DNA of 64,000 nucleotides from CAZJUR01 sp964549525 (lineage in GTDB: Bacteria > Patescibacteriota > Saccharimonadia > Saccharimonadales > Saccharimonadaceae), in contig CAZJUR010000002.1 in assembly GCA_964549525.1 (NCBI GenBank), positions 1 through 64,000 of the forward strand, in the 5' to 3' direction. A program made the translations under genes and the position numbers. Positions 9,158 through 17,793 of the stretch are shown in pieces (the first letter of the stretch is position 1; each line of letters starts with the position of its first letter). The notes beneath the pieces are model-generated. The model saw nothing but the letters and a program-made list of their open reading frames with translations. It searched no databases and had not been told where the DNA came from.

Positions 9158-10840
9158 TTATTTTAGAGCTGAACGACCAAGTCTCGAAAGTTGTATTCGA
9201 CGATATGATTCAAACGATGTTTTCTTTGTACCGTGTCGTCGTATAAAGTCACTGAGTCTTTGTGAGCCGACGAGATGAGGAAGCATGACATAAACTGCAT
9301 TATTATTATATAGTTTAGCGGCTGCAGTCAGATTCTGGGCGTGACAAATAAACGAAATATTGGGATTGCGTCTATGAAGATACTTCAATATAGACATATT
9401 TGCCGCTGTTTCGGAAATGGTACTTATGACAATATCAGCTTTATGGACTTCCAGCTCATCAAGCAGCTCATAATCTGTAGCATCGCCATAAATATTGTGA
9501 ATGTGTTGCCGATCCATAATCTCAATAAATGCAGGATTATAATCTATGACAATGTAGGGTTTTTTCATATCGCGAAACGTGTTGATAAACTCATGACCGC
9601 CTTTATGATATCCGATGAGCACTAATTTATAGTGTTTGGAAGATTTTTTTTCAGTTTTGACTTCCTCACGTTCAAAAATACCGAGTGGACGGATGAGGCG
9701 TTTAAAGAGTTGATCATCGTAATGCATAAGATACGATGAAATTCCGAGTGTAATCATAGCGGTAAGCGTCACGGCTTCAACGATCTCACCTCGTATCAAA
9801 CCACTCGATAAAGCTAGCACCGTCAAGATAATCGAAAATTCACTAATCTGAGATAAATGAATTGCTGTTTTAAATCCAACCTGCTTGGTATATCCGAGTA
9901 GCCCGAGTGTGGTTTGGACAATAATTGGTTTAATCATGAGAGCAACTATGGATAAGCAAAGGGCTAATGGAATTGAATTTACGAGGTGAGTAAGATTAAG
10001 CTTTTCACCGAGTGCGACAAAAAAGAGGATCAAAAAGAAGTCGCGGAGTGGCTTGAGTCTGCTGCTAGTTTCTTGAGCAAACTTCATTGTTGCCATCGAA
10101 ACACCAGCAAATAAAGCCCCAACTTCCATCGACAGACCGAGACCTAAACTCAGTGCAGCAATACCAAATGCCCATGCTAAGGAAAAGGCGTAGAGCAGTT
10201 CTTGGCTCGAAGATAAAAAGCGCGATAGTTTAGGAAGGATAACTGAATGCGCAAGATATAAAAGTAGCGTGATAAAGAGAACCGCTGCAAAAATAGGAAA
10301 CATCTCAAATATATTTAACGTACCTGCACTCCCTTTAATAATCGCTACCGCCAACAGGACGATTGCAGCTAAAAGATCTTCGAAAATTAAAATACCAACC
10401 GTCATTTGACCATACAAACGATGCAACTCTTTTTTATCACTGAGCGACTTAATCACAACAATGGTACTGCTAAATATCAGCGCAATTCCTAAGATAATAG
10501 ACTCCTGGATACTTAGCTGAAAAAGTTGACCAATGCCAAGTCCGAATAATATGAGTATCGCAATATTAGTAATAAAAACTGTCGCAATAGGACGAAGTGT
10601 TGTACGAATAACGCTTATATCCAGACCAAGTCCAACGATAAAAAGGAGTAAAGCAATACCTATTTCAGAAAATGACTCAAATGTTTGATGATCTTTAATG
10701 AGTCCTAGAAAAGCAGGACCTACAATAATGCCTGATAAAATGTATCCGACAACAAGAGGCTGTTTTAAAATCCGCATGACAATTGACATTGTCGCCACAA
10801 TGACCATAACAAGACTGAGTTGTATAAAAATACTTTCCAT
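9158..10840 (-). CDS. Kef-type monovalent cation:proton antiporter (CPA2) with RCK domain
   Basis: 560 aa. Residues 1 to about 375 form 11-13 hydrophobic segments with CPA2 motifs (LKQPLVVGYILSGIIVGP, LLFIVGLGLDISVIR, GILIFEDLLAAIVLL). The rest is a cytoplasmic TrkA-N/RCK nucleotide-binding domain, with GYHKGG for the usual GxGxxG and IYGDATDYELLDE downstream. Likely a K+ or Na+/H+ antiporter gated by a dinucleotide. It sits on the opposite strand between grpE and dnaK, splitting the heat-shock genes, and is divergent from dnaK. Confidence 0.88.
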   Translation of the reverse strand: MESIFIQLSLVMVIVATMSIVMRILKQPLVVGYILSGIIVGPAFLGLIKDHQTFESFSEIGIALLLFIVGLGLDISVIRTTLRPIATVFITNIAILILFGLGIGQLFQLSIQESIILGIALIFSSTIVVIKSLSDKKELHRLYGQMTVGILIFEDLLAAIVLLAVAIIKGSAGTLNIFEMFPIFAAVLFITLLLYLAHSVILPKLSRFLSSSQELLYAFSLAWAFGIAALSLGLGLSMEVGALFAGVSMATMKFAQETSSRLKPLRDFFLILFFVALGEKLNLTHLVNSIPLALCLSIVALMIKPIIVQTTLGLLGYTKQVGFKTAIHLSQISEFSIILTVLALSSGLIRGEIVEAVTLTAMITLGISSYLMHYDDQLFKRLIRPLGIFEREEVKTEKKSSKHYKLVLIGYHKGGHEFINTFRDMKKPYIVIDYNPAFIEIMDRQHIHNIYGDATDYELLDELEVHKADIVISTISETAANMSILKYLHRRNPNISFICHAQNLTAAAKLYNNNAVYVMLPHLVGSQRLSDFIRRHGTKKTSFESYRRIQLSRLGRSALK

Positions 10841-10902
10841 GACGCTTGTCCTTATTTTGACAGATTAATTTAAGAAATTCAACAGATATAAAAAAATGTA
10901 AA

Positions 10903-10940
10903 TTAGCACTCTTGACATATGAGTGCCAACTAGCTATACT
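10903..10940 (+). promoter_or_regulatory. CIRCE operator and sigma70-type promoter of dnaK
   Basis: CIRCE arms TTAGCACTC (10903-10911) and GAGTGCCAA (10921-10929) are 9 nt apart with one asymmetry. The -35 TTGACA (10912-10917) is the first part of the spacer, and TATACT (10935-10940) follows after 17 nt, so HrcA binding would cover the -35 box. Confidence 0.88.
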
Positions 10941-10965
10941 GGCAGTATTAGCAATAGAGTGCTAG
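10939..10965 (+). promoter_or_regulatory. Possible second, degenerate CIRCE half-site
   Basis: GAGTGCTAG (10957-10965) is a complete right arm. At the correct 9-nt spacing, the left arm CTGGCAGTA (10939-10947) matches the consensus at only 5 of 9 positions. It overlaps the dnaK transcription start region, so it may be a secondary HrcA contact. Confidence 0.45.
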
Positions 10966-11002
10966 AATAAATGAGAAGTAACATCCGTATAAGGAGGAAG
11001 AT

Positions 11003-12913
11003 ATGGGTAAAATAATTGGTATCGATCTCGGAACAACTAACAGTGCAGTGGCATACATGTTGGCTGGAAAGCCAGAAGTTATCGCAAACGCTGAAGGTAA
11101 CCGTACCACACCGAGCGTTGTCGCAATTAATAAAAAAGGCGAACGTCTGGTCGGCCAAGTTGCACAACGTCAGCGAGTGACAAATGCAAAAAACACGATC
11201 TATGGCGTTAAGCGATTAATCGGGCGTAAATTTAGCGATAAAGAAGTCCAAAAAGATATTGATATTATGCCGTATGCAATTGTAAAAAAAGGCAATGGCG
11301 TAGCTGTCACTATGGGCGATAAAGACTACAGTCCAGAAGAAGTTTCAGCTATGATCCTGAGTAAGTTAAAAGCTGATGCCGAAAGTTTCCTTGGCGAGAA
11401 GGTAACAGAAGCGGTCATCACTGTCCCTGCCTATTTTGACGATGCGCAACGACAAGCCACAAAAGATGCCGGAAAAATCGCTGGTCTAGAAGTTAAACGA
11501 ATTATTAACGAACCGACTGCGGCAGCTTTAGCCTATGGGTTGGACAAAGGTAAAGAAGAAAAAATTGTTGTTTTCGATCTTGGCGGTGGAACTTTCGACG
11601 TTTCTGTACTTGAACTTGGCGACGGCGTCTTTGAAGTAAAAGCCACTAATGGTGATACCCATTTAGGCGGTGAAGATTTCGATAATCGTATTGTCGATCA
11701 TTTCTTAGAACAATTTAAAAAAGAACACGGTATAGATCTAAAGAATGATAATGCCGCCCTACAACGTCTTAAAGATGAGGCTGAAAAAGCCAAAAAGGAA
11801 CTTTCGACTACGACAGAAGTCGATATTAACTTGCCATTTTTGACGGCCGATGCAGATGGTCCAAAGCACTTTGAATACAAACTTACTCGAGCGAAACTTG
11901 AAGAGCTCGTCAAAGAACTGGTAGATCGTTGCGCTGGTCCTGTCGAAAAAGCACTCAAAGACGCCAAGTTAAAAGCAAGTGATATCAATGAAGTTGTTCT
12001 GGTGGGTGGAATGACGCGTATGCCAGCAGTTATCGAAAAAGTTAAAAGTATTTTTGGCAAAGACCCTATGCAAGGCGTGAACCCAGACGAAGTTGTCGCG
12101 GTTGGTGCTGCTATACAAGGTGGTGTACTAGCGGGAGACGTCAAAGATGTTCTACTCCTTGATGTAACGCCGCTCAGTCTTGGCATAGAAACACTTGGTG
12201 GGGTGACGCATAAATTGATTGAACGCAATACGACGGTTCCAACTAGTAAATCAGAAGTGTATTCTACCGCTGCTGACAACCAACCTCAAGTAGAGATCAA
12301 TGTTTTGCAGGGTGAACGAGAAATGTCTGCTGACAATAAATCACTCGGTCGCTTCATTCTCGATGGGATCGCGCCAGCACCTCGCGGTGTACCACAGATT
12401 GAAGTAACCTTTAATATCGACGCAAACGGTATTTTAAACGTAACCGCCAAAGATAAAGGTACTGGTAAAGAGCAATCAATTACTATCCAAAACTCTGGTA
12501 ATATGAGCAAGGAAGACATCGAGAAAGCACAAAAAGAAGCCGAAGCTCATGCCGATGAAGACAAAAAGAAGCGCGAAGCAATCGATGCGCGCAACATGCT
12601 CGAAAATACCATTTATCAAGCTGAGAAAATGAAATCAGATAATAAAGATAAGATTTCTGAAGAAGACCAGAAGACACTGGATGAAGCAATAGAAGCTGCC
12701 AAAAAAGTACAAGCTGACGACGCGGCTGATAAAGAGGCACTTGAGGCGGCTATGAAAGAGCTTAACGACAAACTCATGCCAATCGGTGCCAAGATGTATG
12801 AAGCCGCTGCAAAAGAGGAGTCAAAAGATGGCGAAAAATCTGATGAAAAAACCGATGACAAAAAAGACAAAGATGAGCCAGTTGAAGGCGAAGTCGTCGA
12901 CGAGAAAAAATAA
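11003..12913 (+). CDS. dnaK: Chaperone protein DnaK (Hsp70)
   Basis: 636 aa, full length. The N-terminal ATPase starts GKIIGIDLGTTNS and has VFDLGGGTFDVSVLE and NEPTAAALAYGLD. The interdomain linker DVLLLDVTPLSLGIE leads to the substrate-binding domain, an alpha-helical lid and an acidic tail ending EPVEGEVVDEKK. It folds and protects proteins with DnaJ and GrpE, both encoded in this window. An AAGGAGG site precedes ATG 11003. It is alone in its transcription unit, under CIRCE control. Confidence 0.98.
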   Translation: MGKIIGIDLGTTNSAVAYMLAGKPEVIANAEGNRTTPSVVAINKKGERLVGQVAQRQRVTNAKNTIYGVKRLIGRKFSDKEVQKDIDIMPYAIVKKGNGVAVTMGDKDYSPEEVSAMILSKLKADAESFLGEKVTEAVITVPAYFDDAQRQATKDAGKIAGLEVKRIINEPTAAALAYGLDKGKEEKIVVFDLGGGTFDVSVLELGDGVFEVKATNGDTHLGGEDFDNRIVDHFLEQFKKEHGIDLKNDNAALQRLKDEAEKAKKELSTTTEVDINLPFLTADADGPKHFEYKLTRAKLEELVKELVDRCAGPVEKALKDAKLKASDINEVVLVGGMTRMPAVIEKVKSIFGKDPMQGVNPDEVVAVGAAIQGGVLAGDVKDVLLLDVTPLSLGIETLGGVTHKLIERNTTVPTSKSEVYSTAADNQPQVEINVLQGEREMSADNKSLGRFILDGIAPAPRGVPQIEVTFNIDANGILNVTAKDKGTGKEQSITIQNSGNMSKEDIEKAQKEAEAHADEDKKKREAIDARNMLENTIYQAEKMKSDNKDKISEEDQKTLDEAIEAAKKVQADDAADKEALEAAMKELNDKLMPIGAKMYEAAAKEESKDGEKSDEKTDDKKDKDEPVEGEVVDEKK

Positions 12914-12917
12914 ATAC

Positions 12918-14018
12918 CTATAAATCTATATATAAAGCGGCCCAAACCATACCCGGGTCGCTTTTATAGATTGGGGCGTAATACCATGACCCATCAGGAT
13001 TGAGCATTTCCGGAAAGGTACCATGCTGCTCGATCATATGACTAAATCGTTGATGCATTTCTGTGTATTCAGGTCGGTTGTACTTTTTGAGTAATTTTAT
13101 ATAGAAAGCTGCATGCCAACTCCAAATTGTGGTGCCGGCATAATCTGGCATCAAGATAGTGCCCATACCAAAGCGAAATTTAAACACCTCAGGTGTATCC
13201 GTATATTTGAGTGGATAAGGGTAATTTAATTTGTGTTGTTCTATATAATCAAATGTTTTTGCTGCTTTTTGATCGTCTGTAATCACCTTTAACCAAAATG
13301 GCATCAATGCGCACTCAGCACTGAAAGCTGCACTCGCGTAGTCCGCCTTAAAGTACGTTCCATTCCAATAGTGCGCTAGCAGTTTCTCCTTATATATTTC
13401 GCTGGGATAGGGAAAACCTTCAAGGTGGAGTTTTTCAACGCATCGTGCCATTCGTGCAATTAGGGTCACTGCATAAGCGCTACGATCATATATAACTGCG
13501 TCGCGCATTTCACCTACGTGCATTTTTTTCATTTGTCCATTCTGATCGAGAAATGTTTTACAGTACATTGCTAACTGTTTTTTTAAAAAAACACGCTCAA
13601 CTTTAATGAGTTCATAATCACTGACAACAAGTGAGTGCAGTAACCAGGGCAATGCATCAATACTTTGAGCGGGAGCATTAAAAACATTCCCTGATTTGTC
13701 GATGCATAATTTGACCACACCGGCCTTTCGATAATGATGCATCGCCCACTTTAAAGTATGTCTAACTTCCTTTTCATTACCTATTTTCATCAGAGCCTCA
13801 GCAACCGTGCCAAAATCTCTCATCCAGAAAAAGTCATAGTGCCCTAAACTTGTCCGATAAAAATCACCTTCCCATAATTTTTCTACAATTTGCCTGCAGA
13901 TGGACCGGGCATTACCTTCAAAACGCTCCACTTCTCCAAAGTACCTATTAACTAGTTGTCGCTTTTCCGCCCGCAAGAGACCAATAATTGCCCCTATTAT
14001 TCTAAAGAAGTGTTCCAT
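12918..14018 (-). CDS. (alpha/alpha)6-barrel glycoside hydrolase, GH15-like
   Basis: 366 aa. HYDFFWMRDFG near residue 60, a series of amphipathic helix pairs, and a C-terminal HGTFPEMLNPDGSWYYAP segment are reminiscent of glucoamylase-like six-hairpin glycosidases; no export signal is clear. It probably acts on an alpha-glucoside or glycan, but family and substrate are uncertain. ATG 14018 is chosen because a -10-like TATACT lies 10 nt upstream on this strand; an in-frame GTG at 14045 would lie upstream of that box. It converges on dnaK with 4 bp between the stops. Confidence 0.6.
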   Translation of the reverse strand: MEHFFRIIGAIIGLLRAEKRQLVNRYFGEVERFEGNARSICRQIVEKLWEGDFYRTSLGHYDFFWMRDFGTVAEALMKIGNEKEVRHTLKWAMHHYRKAGVVKLCIDKSGNVFNAPAQSIDALPWLLHSLVVSDYELIKVERVFLKKQLAMYCKTFLDQNGQMKKMHVGEMRDAVIYDRSAYAVTLIARMARCVEKLHLEGFPYPSEIYKEKLLAHYWNGTYFKADYASAAFSAECALMPFWLKVITDDQKAAKTFDYIEQHKLNYPYPLKYTDTPEVFKFRFGMGTILMPDYAGTTIWSWHAAFYIKLLKKYNRPEYTEMHQRFSHMIEQHGTFPEMLNPDGSWYYAPIYKSDPGMVWAALYIDL

Positions 14019-14132
14019 AGCTATGTTCAGTATAAATGATACCACTCTAAAACAATAAAAAAGCTGTATTTTTTTAAAAAAGGTAGGTATATAATAAAGC
14101 TACAATAGCAAATAAGTAAGGAGGTGTGTGAG

Positions 14133-14399
14133 ATGTCTTTATGGGATGTATTCGCATGGATCGTAATGGGAGGGGTCGCAGGATGGATTGCATCTATGAT
14201 CCACAAAACAGATGCAAGTATGGGAACACTTGCTAATATCGTTGTAGGGATCGTTGGCGCATTTGTTGGAGGATTTATCTTCAACTTACTCGGTCAACCA
14301 GGAGCATCAGGCTCAGAAGGCTTTAGCTTATACGGCTTCTTAGTTGCACTCGTTGGTGCCGTCGTATTGCTTGGTCTTATCAAGCTCGTTCGACGATAA
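14133..14399 (+). CDS. GlsB/YeaQ/YmgE family stress-response membrane protein
   Basis: 88 aa with three hydrophobic Gly-rich helices (VMGGVAGWIASMI, TLANIVVGIVGAFVGGFIF, LVALVGAVVLLGLI), the transglycosylase-associated-protein pattern. The biochemical role of the family is unknown; members are often stress-induced. A strong AAGGAGG site (14118-14124) sets the start at ATG 14133 rather than the GTG at 14124, which overlaps it. TATAAT at 14090-14095 may be its -10 box. It lies between dnaK and dnaJ. Confidence 0.8.
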   Translation: MSLWDVFAWIVMGGVAGWIASMIHKTDASMGTLANIVVGIVGAFVGGFIFNLLGQPGASGSEGFSLYGFLVALVGAVVLLGLIKLVRR

Positions 14400-14415
14400 A
14401 GACACCTATTCATTC

Positions 14416-14455
14416 AACTAGCACTCTTGAATTTAGAGTGCTAGTTTTGTATTAT
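14416..14455 (+). promoter_or_regulatory. CIRCE operator and promoter of dnaJ
   Basis: A perfect dyad AACTAGCACTC...GAGTGCTAGTT (14416-14446) with a 9-nt spacer. The -35 TTGAAT (14427-14432) is in the spacer, and TATTAT (14450-14455) follows after 17 nt. This puts the transcription start about at the dnaJ start codon. Confidence 0.88.
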
Positions 14456-14463
14456 AGAATAAG

Positions 14464-15582
14464 ATGGCAAAACGAGATTATTATGAAGTATTGGGCATTT
14501 CAAAAGGCGCTTCTGCTGATGAAATAAAAAAAGCTTTTCGTAAGCTTGCTGTTACATATCACCCAGACAAAGAAGGGGGTGATGAAGCGAAGTTCAAAGA
14601 GATCAACGAAGCCTACGAAGTGCTCAAAGATCAGCAGAAACGTCAACGCTATGATCAGTTCGGTCATGCGGGAGTAGGCGGTTCGACGGGTGGCGCGAGC
14701 GGTAATCCATTTGAGGGCTTTCAGGGTTTTGGCGGTCAAAATGGTCAAGGCTTTCATTTTGATTTTGGCGATGGCGGTTTAGGCGATATATTTGGGAGTT
14801 TTTTTGGTGGTGGTGCACAACAATCTAGTCGTGTTCGGCGTGGGCGGGACGTTGAAACCAGTGTAACACTAACTTTTGAGCAAGCAATTTTTGGTTATGA
14901 AGAAAAATTATCATTTACTTTGGAAGATACGTGTGAACACTGTAAAGGCACTATGACCGAACCAGGTAGTTCACTAAAAACGTGTGAAACATGTAAAGGG
15001 GCCGGACAACAGATACGAGTCATGAATACTATGTTTGGCGCGATTCAACAGCAGGTAACCTGTGAAACTTGTCAAGGTAAAGGTAAAATTCCTGAAAAAG
15101 TTTGTACTGTTTGCCGTGGGAAAGGTACTGAGCGGCGTGAACAGTCAATGACGTTGAAAGTACCAGCAGGGATAGATGACGGTGCAACTATTCGACTAAG
15201 TGGTCGTGGTGAAGCAGTTGCTGATGGTGAAAAAGGCGATCTGTACGTTCATATTCGCGTCAAACCTCACAAGAAATTTACTCGTGAGGGTGATCTCATC
15301 TTAAGCGAAGAACACATTAGTTTTAGCCAGGCAGCACTTGGATCAGAGATAGAGGTAGAAACTGTAGATGGTACGGTTACGATGAAAGTGCCTGCTGGTA
15401 CACAAGGTGGTACTGACTTTAAGCTCAGTAACCATGGCGTGCCACATATAAGAGGTGACAAACGAGGCGCCCACATTGTAACAATTGTAGTTGATACACC
15501 TAAAAAATTAACTAAAAAGCAAAAAGAACTATTTGAAGCACTAAGCCACGAAAAAAGTAAACCTGGTATCTTTGGGTTTTAA
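14464..15582 (+). CDS. dnaJ: Chaperone protein DnaJ (Hsp40)
   Basis: 372 aa type I J-protein. The J domain carries HPD at residues 33-35. A Gly/Phe-rich linker (about 65-125) is followed by four zinc-binding CxxCxG repeats (CEHCKGTM, CETCKGAG, CETCQGKG, CTVCRGKG), the first lacking its final Gly. Two beta-rich client-binding domains complete the protein. DnaJ stimulates the DnaK ATPase. The -10 box ends 8 nt before the start codon, leaving almost no 5' leader. Confidence 0.97.
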   Translation: MAKRDYYEVLGISKGASADEIKKAFRKLAVTYHPDKEGGDEAKFKEINEAYEVLKDQQKRQRYDQFGHAGVGGSTGGASGNPFEGFQGFGGQNGQGFHFDFGDGGLGDIFGSFFGGGAQQSSRVRRGRDVETSVTLTFEQAIFGYEEKLSFTLEDTCEHCKGTMTEPGSSLKTCETCKGAGQQIRVMNTMFGAIQQQVTCETCQGKGKIPEKVCTVCRGKGTERREQSMTLKVPAGIDDGATIRLSGRGEAVADGEKGDLYVHIRVKPHKKFTREGDLILSEEHISFSQAALGSEIEVETVDGTVTMKVPAGTQGGTDFKLSNHGVPHIRGDKRGAHIVTIVVDTPKKLTKKQKELFEALSHEKSKPGIFGF

Positions 15583-15590
15583 CAAATAGA

Positions 15591-15619
15591 TTGACTTTAA
15601 CTCTATTTTTTGATATAAT
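15591..15619 (+). promoter_or_regulatory. Promoter of the RimK/ATP-grasp cassette
   Basis: TTGACT (15591-15596) and a perfect TATAAT (15614-15619) are separated by 17 nt. The box ends 9 nt before the ATG of the 66-aa gene, so the message would start 2-3 nt before the coding region. No other promoter of this quality was seen before rimK, suggesting one transcript for all four genes. Confidence 0.75.
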
Positions 15620-15628
15620 ATACTTATT

Positions 15629-15829
15629 ATGGAATCTGTTATAAGTGGCGGATTATTAATTGAATCTAGTGACCAAAAATTAGATAGTGAACAACATTTT
15701 GAACTAAAAAATGTAATCATTAATATTCCTGAAACATATCACATTATTTCTGAGGGAGTCATCGGAAAATTTGATATAACAAACCCCCGCCACATTAAAG
15801 CTCTTATTGAATTAGGTATTCTAGAGTAA
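15629..15829 (+). CDS. 66-aa protein of unknown function, possible substrate of the adjacent ligases
   Basis: No family recognised. The protein has an acidic N-terminal half (SSDQKLDSEQHFELK), a hydrophobic middle and the C-terminal tail IKALIELGILE, ending in Glu. It has no signal peptide, membrane segment or Cys. The gene is first in a tight four-gene unit, 5 bp before the DUF1704 peptidase, with a strong promoter directly upstream. Its size, position and C-terminal Glu make it a candidate peptide or protein substrate for the two ATP-grasp ligases; this is inference from context only. Confidence 0.6.
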   Translation: MESVISGGLLIESSDQKLDSEQHFELKNVIINIPETYHIISEGVIGKFDITNPRHIKALIELGILE

Positions 15830-15834
15830 AGTAT

Positions 15835-16908
15835 ATGTCTCTCGTTCATCAATACATCACACCAATCAATACGGAAGAAGTAAAAAAAATTTTTTTACAA
15901 AACCCACAAAAAAAAATTAATTTTTTATATAAAACCAATCAACCAAATACTTTTGACGTATTTTCTCCTCGAGATAAACAATTATACCAAGCTTCGCGAC
16001 TGCTTATTGATGAAAATACATTAAAAAATCAAAAGAATTTTATAAAAATTAATAAAGAATTATTTGGAAAAATACAGACAAAATACGTTTATTACTTACT
16101 AGATTTTTTTTATTTTAAATCTAAAAATTCTTCTAAGAATACGCAGCTCTGGTATGAAATAGCATCCATGCTGGATCTAAAAAGTGATAAATCAATTACT
16201 CTACTAAATACTCTCGGACCCCAAGCAAAAACATTTAATACATATAAAAAGTATTTCATTAAGTATATAGGTCAACCACAATTAAATGAATTAAAAAACC
16301 TCAATCTATATAATTCAGTTGATTTTTTATTGAACAATCATGGTCTCAAACAAAAAGGATGGAGAATTGTTTATAAGCACCATGATGCCTCAAGAGCTCG
16401 AGTTAATTATGAAAAAAAATGTATTATTATTGGAAAAGAATATAAGTTACGTCGATCGAATTCAGCATCAAAAATTGCCATTCATGAAGTTCTTGGCCAT
16501 GCATTACGAGGTAAAGTAGGCACATTAGCAGATAGAGAAGGGTTTGCGATACTTCTTGAACAATTACTTGAAAAGAAGTTTTACTTTCTTCGCTCATATA
16601 GATATTTAGCAGCCGCTATTGCAAGTGGAGCAGTGAATGCGCCAAAAGATTTTTATCAAACACACGAAATACTTTGGAGAATCATGATGATTGGTTCAAA
16701 ATACTCAAAACAAAAAGCTCAATCATATGCCTTTGATGAATGTGTACGAGTTTTTAGAGGGACTAACTGTGATGCAAGTGGAGCTGTTTTTTTAAAAGAC
16801 TCAGTATATTTTGTTGCAAATATAAAGCTATGGGATAAATTAGAGGAAAAAAGCCCTACGTATTCTCAATTTGTTGATATACTCGAAGGAAGAAAAAAAA
16901 TATTATGA
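15835..16908 (+). CDS. DUF1704 / QEGLA-motif metallopeptidase-like protein
   Basis: 357 aa. The zinc-binding motif is HEVLGH at residues 217-222, the HExxxH form typical of DUF1704, followed by REGFA at 234-238 where the family has QEGLA (E235 as probable third ligand). DUF1704 includes eukaryotic tyrosine carboxypeptidases that remove the C-terminal residue of tubulin, and bacterial proteins encoded beside ATP-grasp ligases. It probably trims C-terminal residues of a peptide or protein. The gene is much more AT-rich than its neighbours. ATGA overlap couples it to the next gene. Confidence 0.75.
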   Translation: MSLVHQYITPINTEEVKKIFLQNPQKKINFLYKTNQPNTFDVFSPRDKQLYQASRLLIDENTLKNQKNFIKINKELFGKIQTKYVYYLLDFFYFKSKNSSKNTQLWYEIASMLDLKSDKSITLLNTLGPQAKTFNTYKKYFIKYIGQPQLNELKNLNLYNSVDFLLNNHGLKQKGWRIVYKHHDASRARVNYEKKCIIIGKEYKLRRSNSASKIAIHEVLGHALRGKVGTLADREGFAILLEQLLEKKFYFLRSYRYLAAAIASGAVNAPKDFYQTHEILWRIMMIGSKYSKQKAQSYAFDECVRVFRGTNCDASGAVFLKDSVYFVANIKLWDKLEEKSPTYSQFVDILEGRKKIL

Positions 16909-17789
16909 CAAAAAAAATACTCATCATAGGCAGCAAGTATAGTTCGAAGAACGACATAAAAAAAATACATGATTCACTTCTAAAACATACCCCTAAGGTG
17001 ACACTTAAATATTGGGAAGATATTTATTACTCAATAATTAATTCGGATGTAAGTGTAGGATGGAAAAATTATATTCTTCTTGAAAACCAACCTGATCTAG
17101 TCATTACTTTTGGCTGGTATCGAAACGATCCAATCTTTCCATATAAAGACGTTGCATATTCATTGGCATTATTCCTCAAGCATCATAATATCAAGTTTTG
17201 GAATCAAGAGATGCTTCATCAGCGATCAACTACAAAGCTTTCTTGTATGGTGCAGCTAGCATTAGAGCAAATTCCTATTCCAAATACCCATTTTCAGCCA
17301 GTAAATGCATTGTCACCTTTTCAGCCTCCATATATACTCAAAGCTGTTGCTGCGAGTAGGGGTCAATACAATTACATGATTACATCTCAGAGAGAAGAAA
17401 TACCTATTAAGCAACAAAATAGAAAAACATTTATAACTCAAGAATTTCTTCACAATGATCACGATCTACGGGTACTATGTTTTAATGCTCAGCCAAAACT
17501 AGTTTTAAAAAGAAAGGCTATTCACAAAAACTCTCATCTTAATAACATATCCCAAGGCGGCGAGGGGGAGTGGCTTGCTCTTGAAGAGGTATCGAAAGAA
17601 GTATTGACATTATCTGAAAAAATATGTAAAATAATGAAAAGAGAAATGGCTGGAATAGATTTTATTCCGAATGAGAGCGTGTCTTTCGGCTACAGCTGCC
17701 TTGAAGTTAATTCAATTCCGCAGCTAACTTCAGGATTTGATAGCTCCCACAAACTAACTGCTCTATATGAAGCAATAAAAGAAAGTTGA
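16905..17789 (+). CDS. ATP-grasp domain protein, probable peptide ligase
   Basis: 294 aa. The N-terminal third is a Rossmann-like pre-ATP-grasp domain (KKILIIGSKYSSKNDI, DLVITFGWYRNDPIF). The ATP-grasp core follows with ILKAVAASRGQ, a glycine-rich loop NNISQGGEGEW, and AGIDFIP with the metal-binding LEVNSIPQLTSG near the C-terminus. ATP-grasp enzymes join a carboxylate to an amine via an acyl phosphate; this one is closest in plan to RimK/glutathione synthetase-like ligases. It is AT-rich, overlaps the peptidase by 4 bp and precedes rimK by 4 bp. Substrate unknown. Confidence 0.78.
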   Translation: MTKKILIIGSKYSSKNDIKKIHDSLLKHTPKVTLKYWEDIYYSIINSDVSVGWKNYILLENQPDLVITFGWYRNDPIFPYKDVAYSLALFLKHHNIKFWNQEMLHQRSTTKLSCMVQLALEQIPIPNTHFQPVNALSPFQPPYILKAVAASRGQYNYMITSQREEIPIKQQNRKTFITQEFLHNDHDLRVLCFNAQPKLVLKRKAIHKNSHLNNISQGGEGEWLALEEVSKEVLTLSEKICKIMKREMAGIDFIPNESVSFGYSCLEVNSIPQLTSGFDSSHKLTALYEAIKES

Positions 17790-17793
17790 TAGT

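Noticed and set aside
11698..12945. Several minus-strand frames opposite dnaK
   Set aside because: Low-complexity Ser/Leu-rich translations antisense to a highly conserved gene; no start signals.
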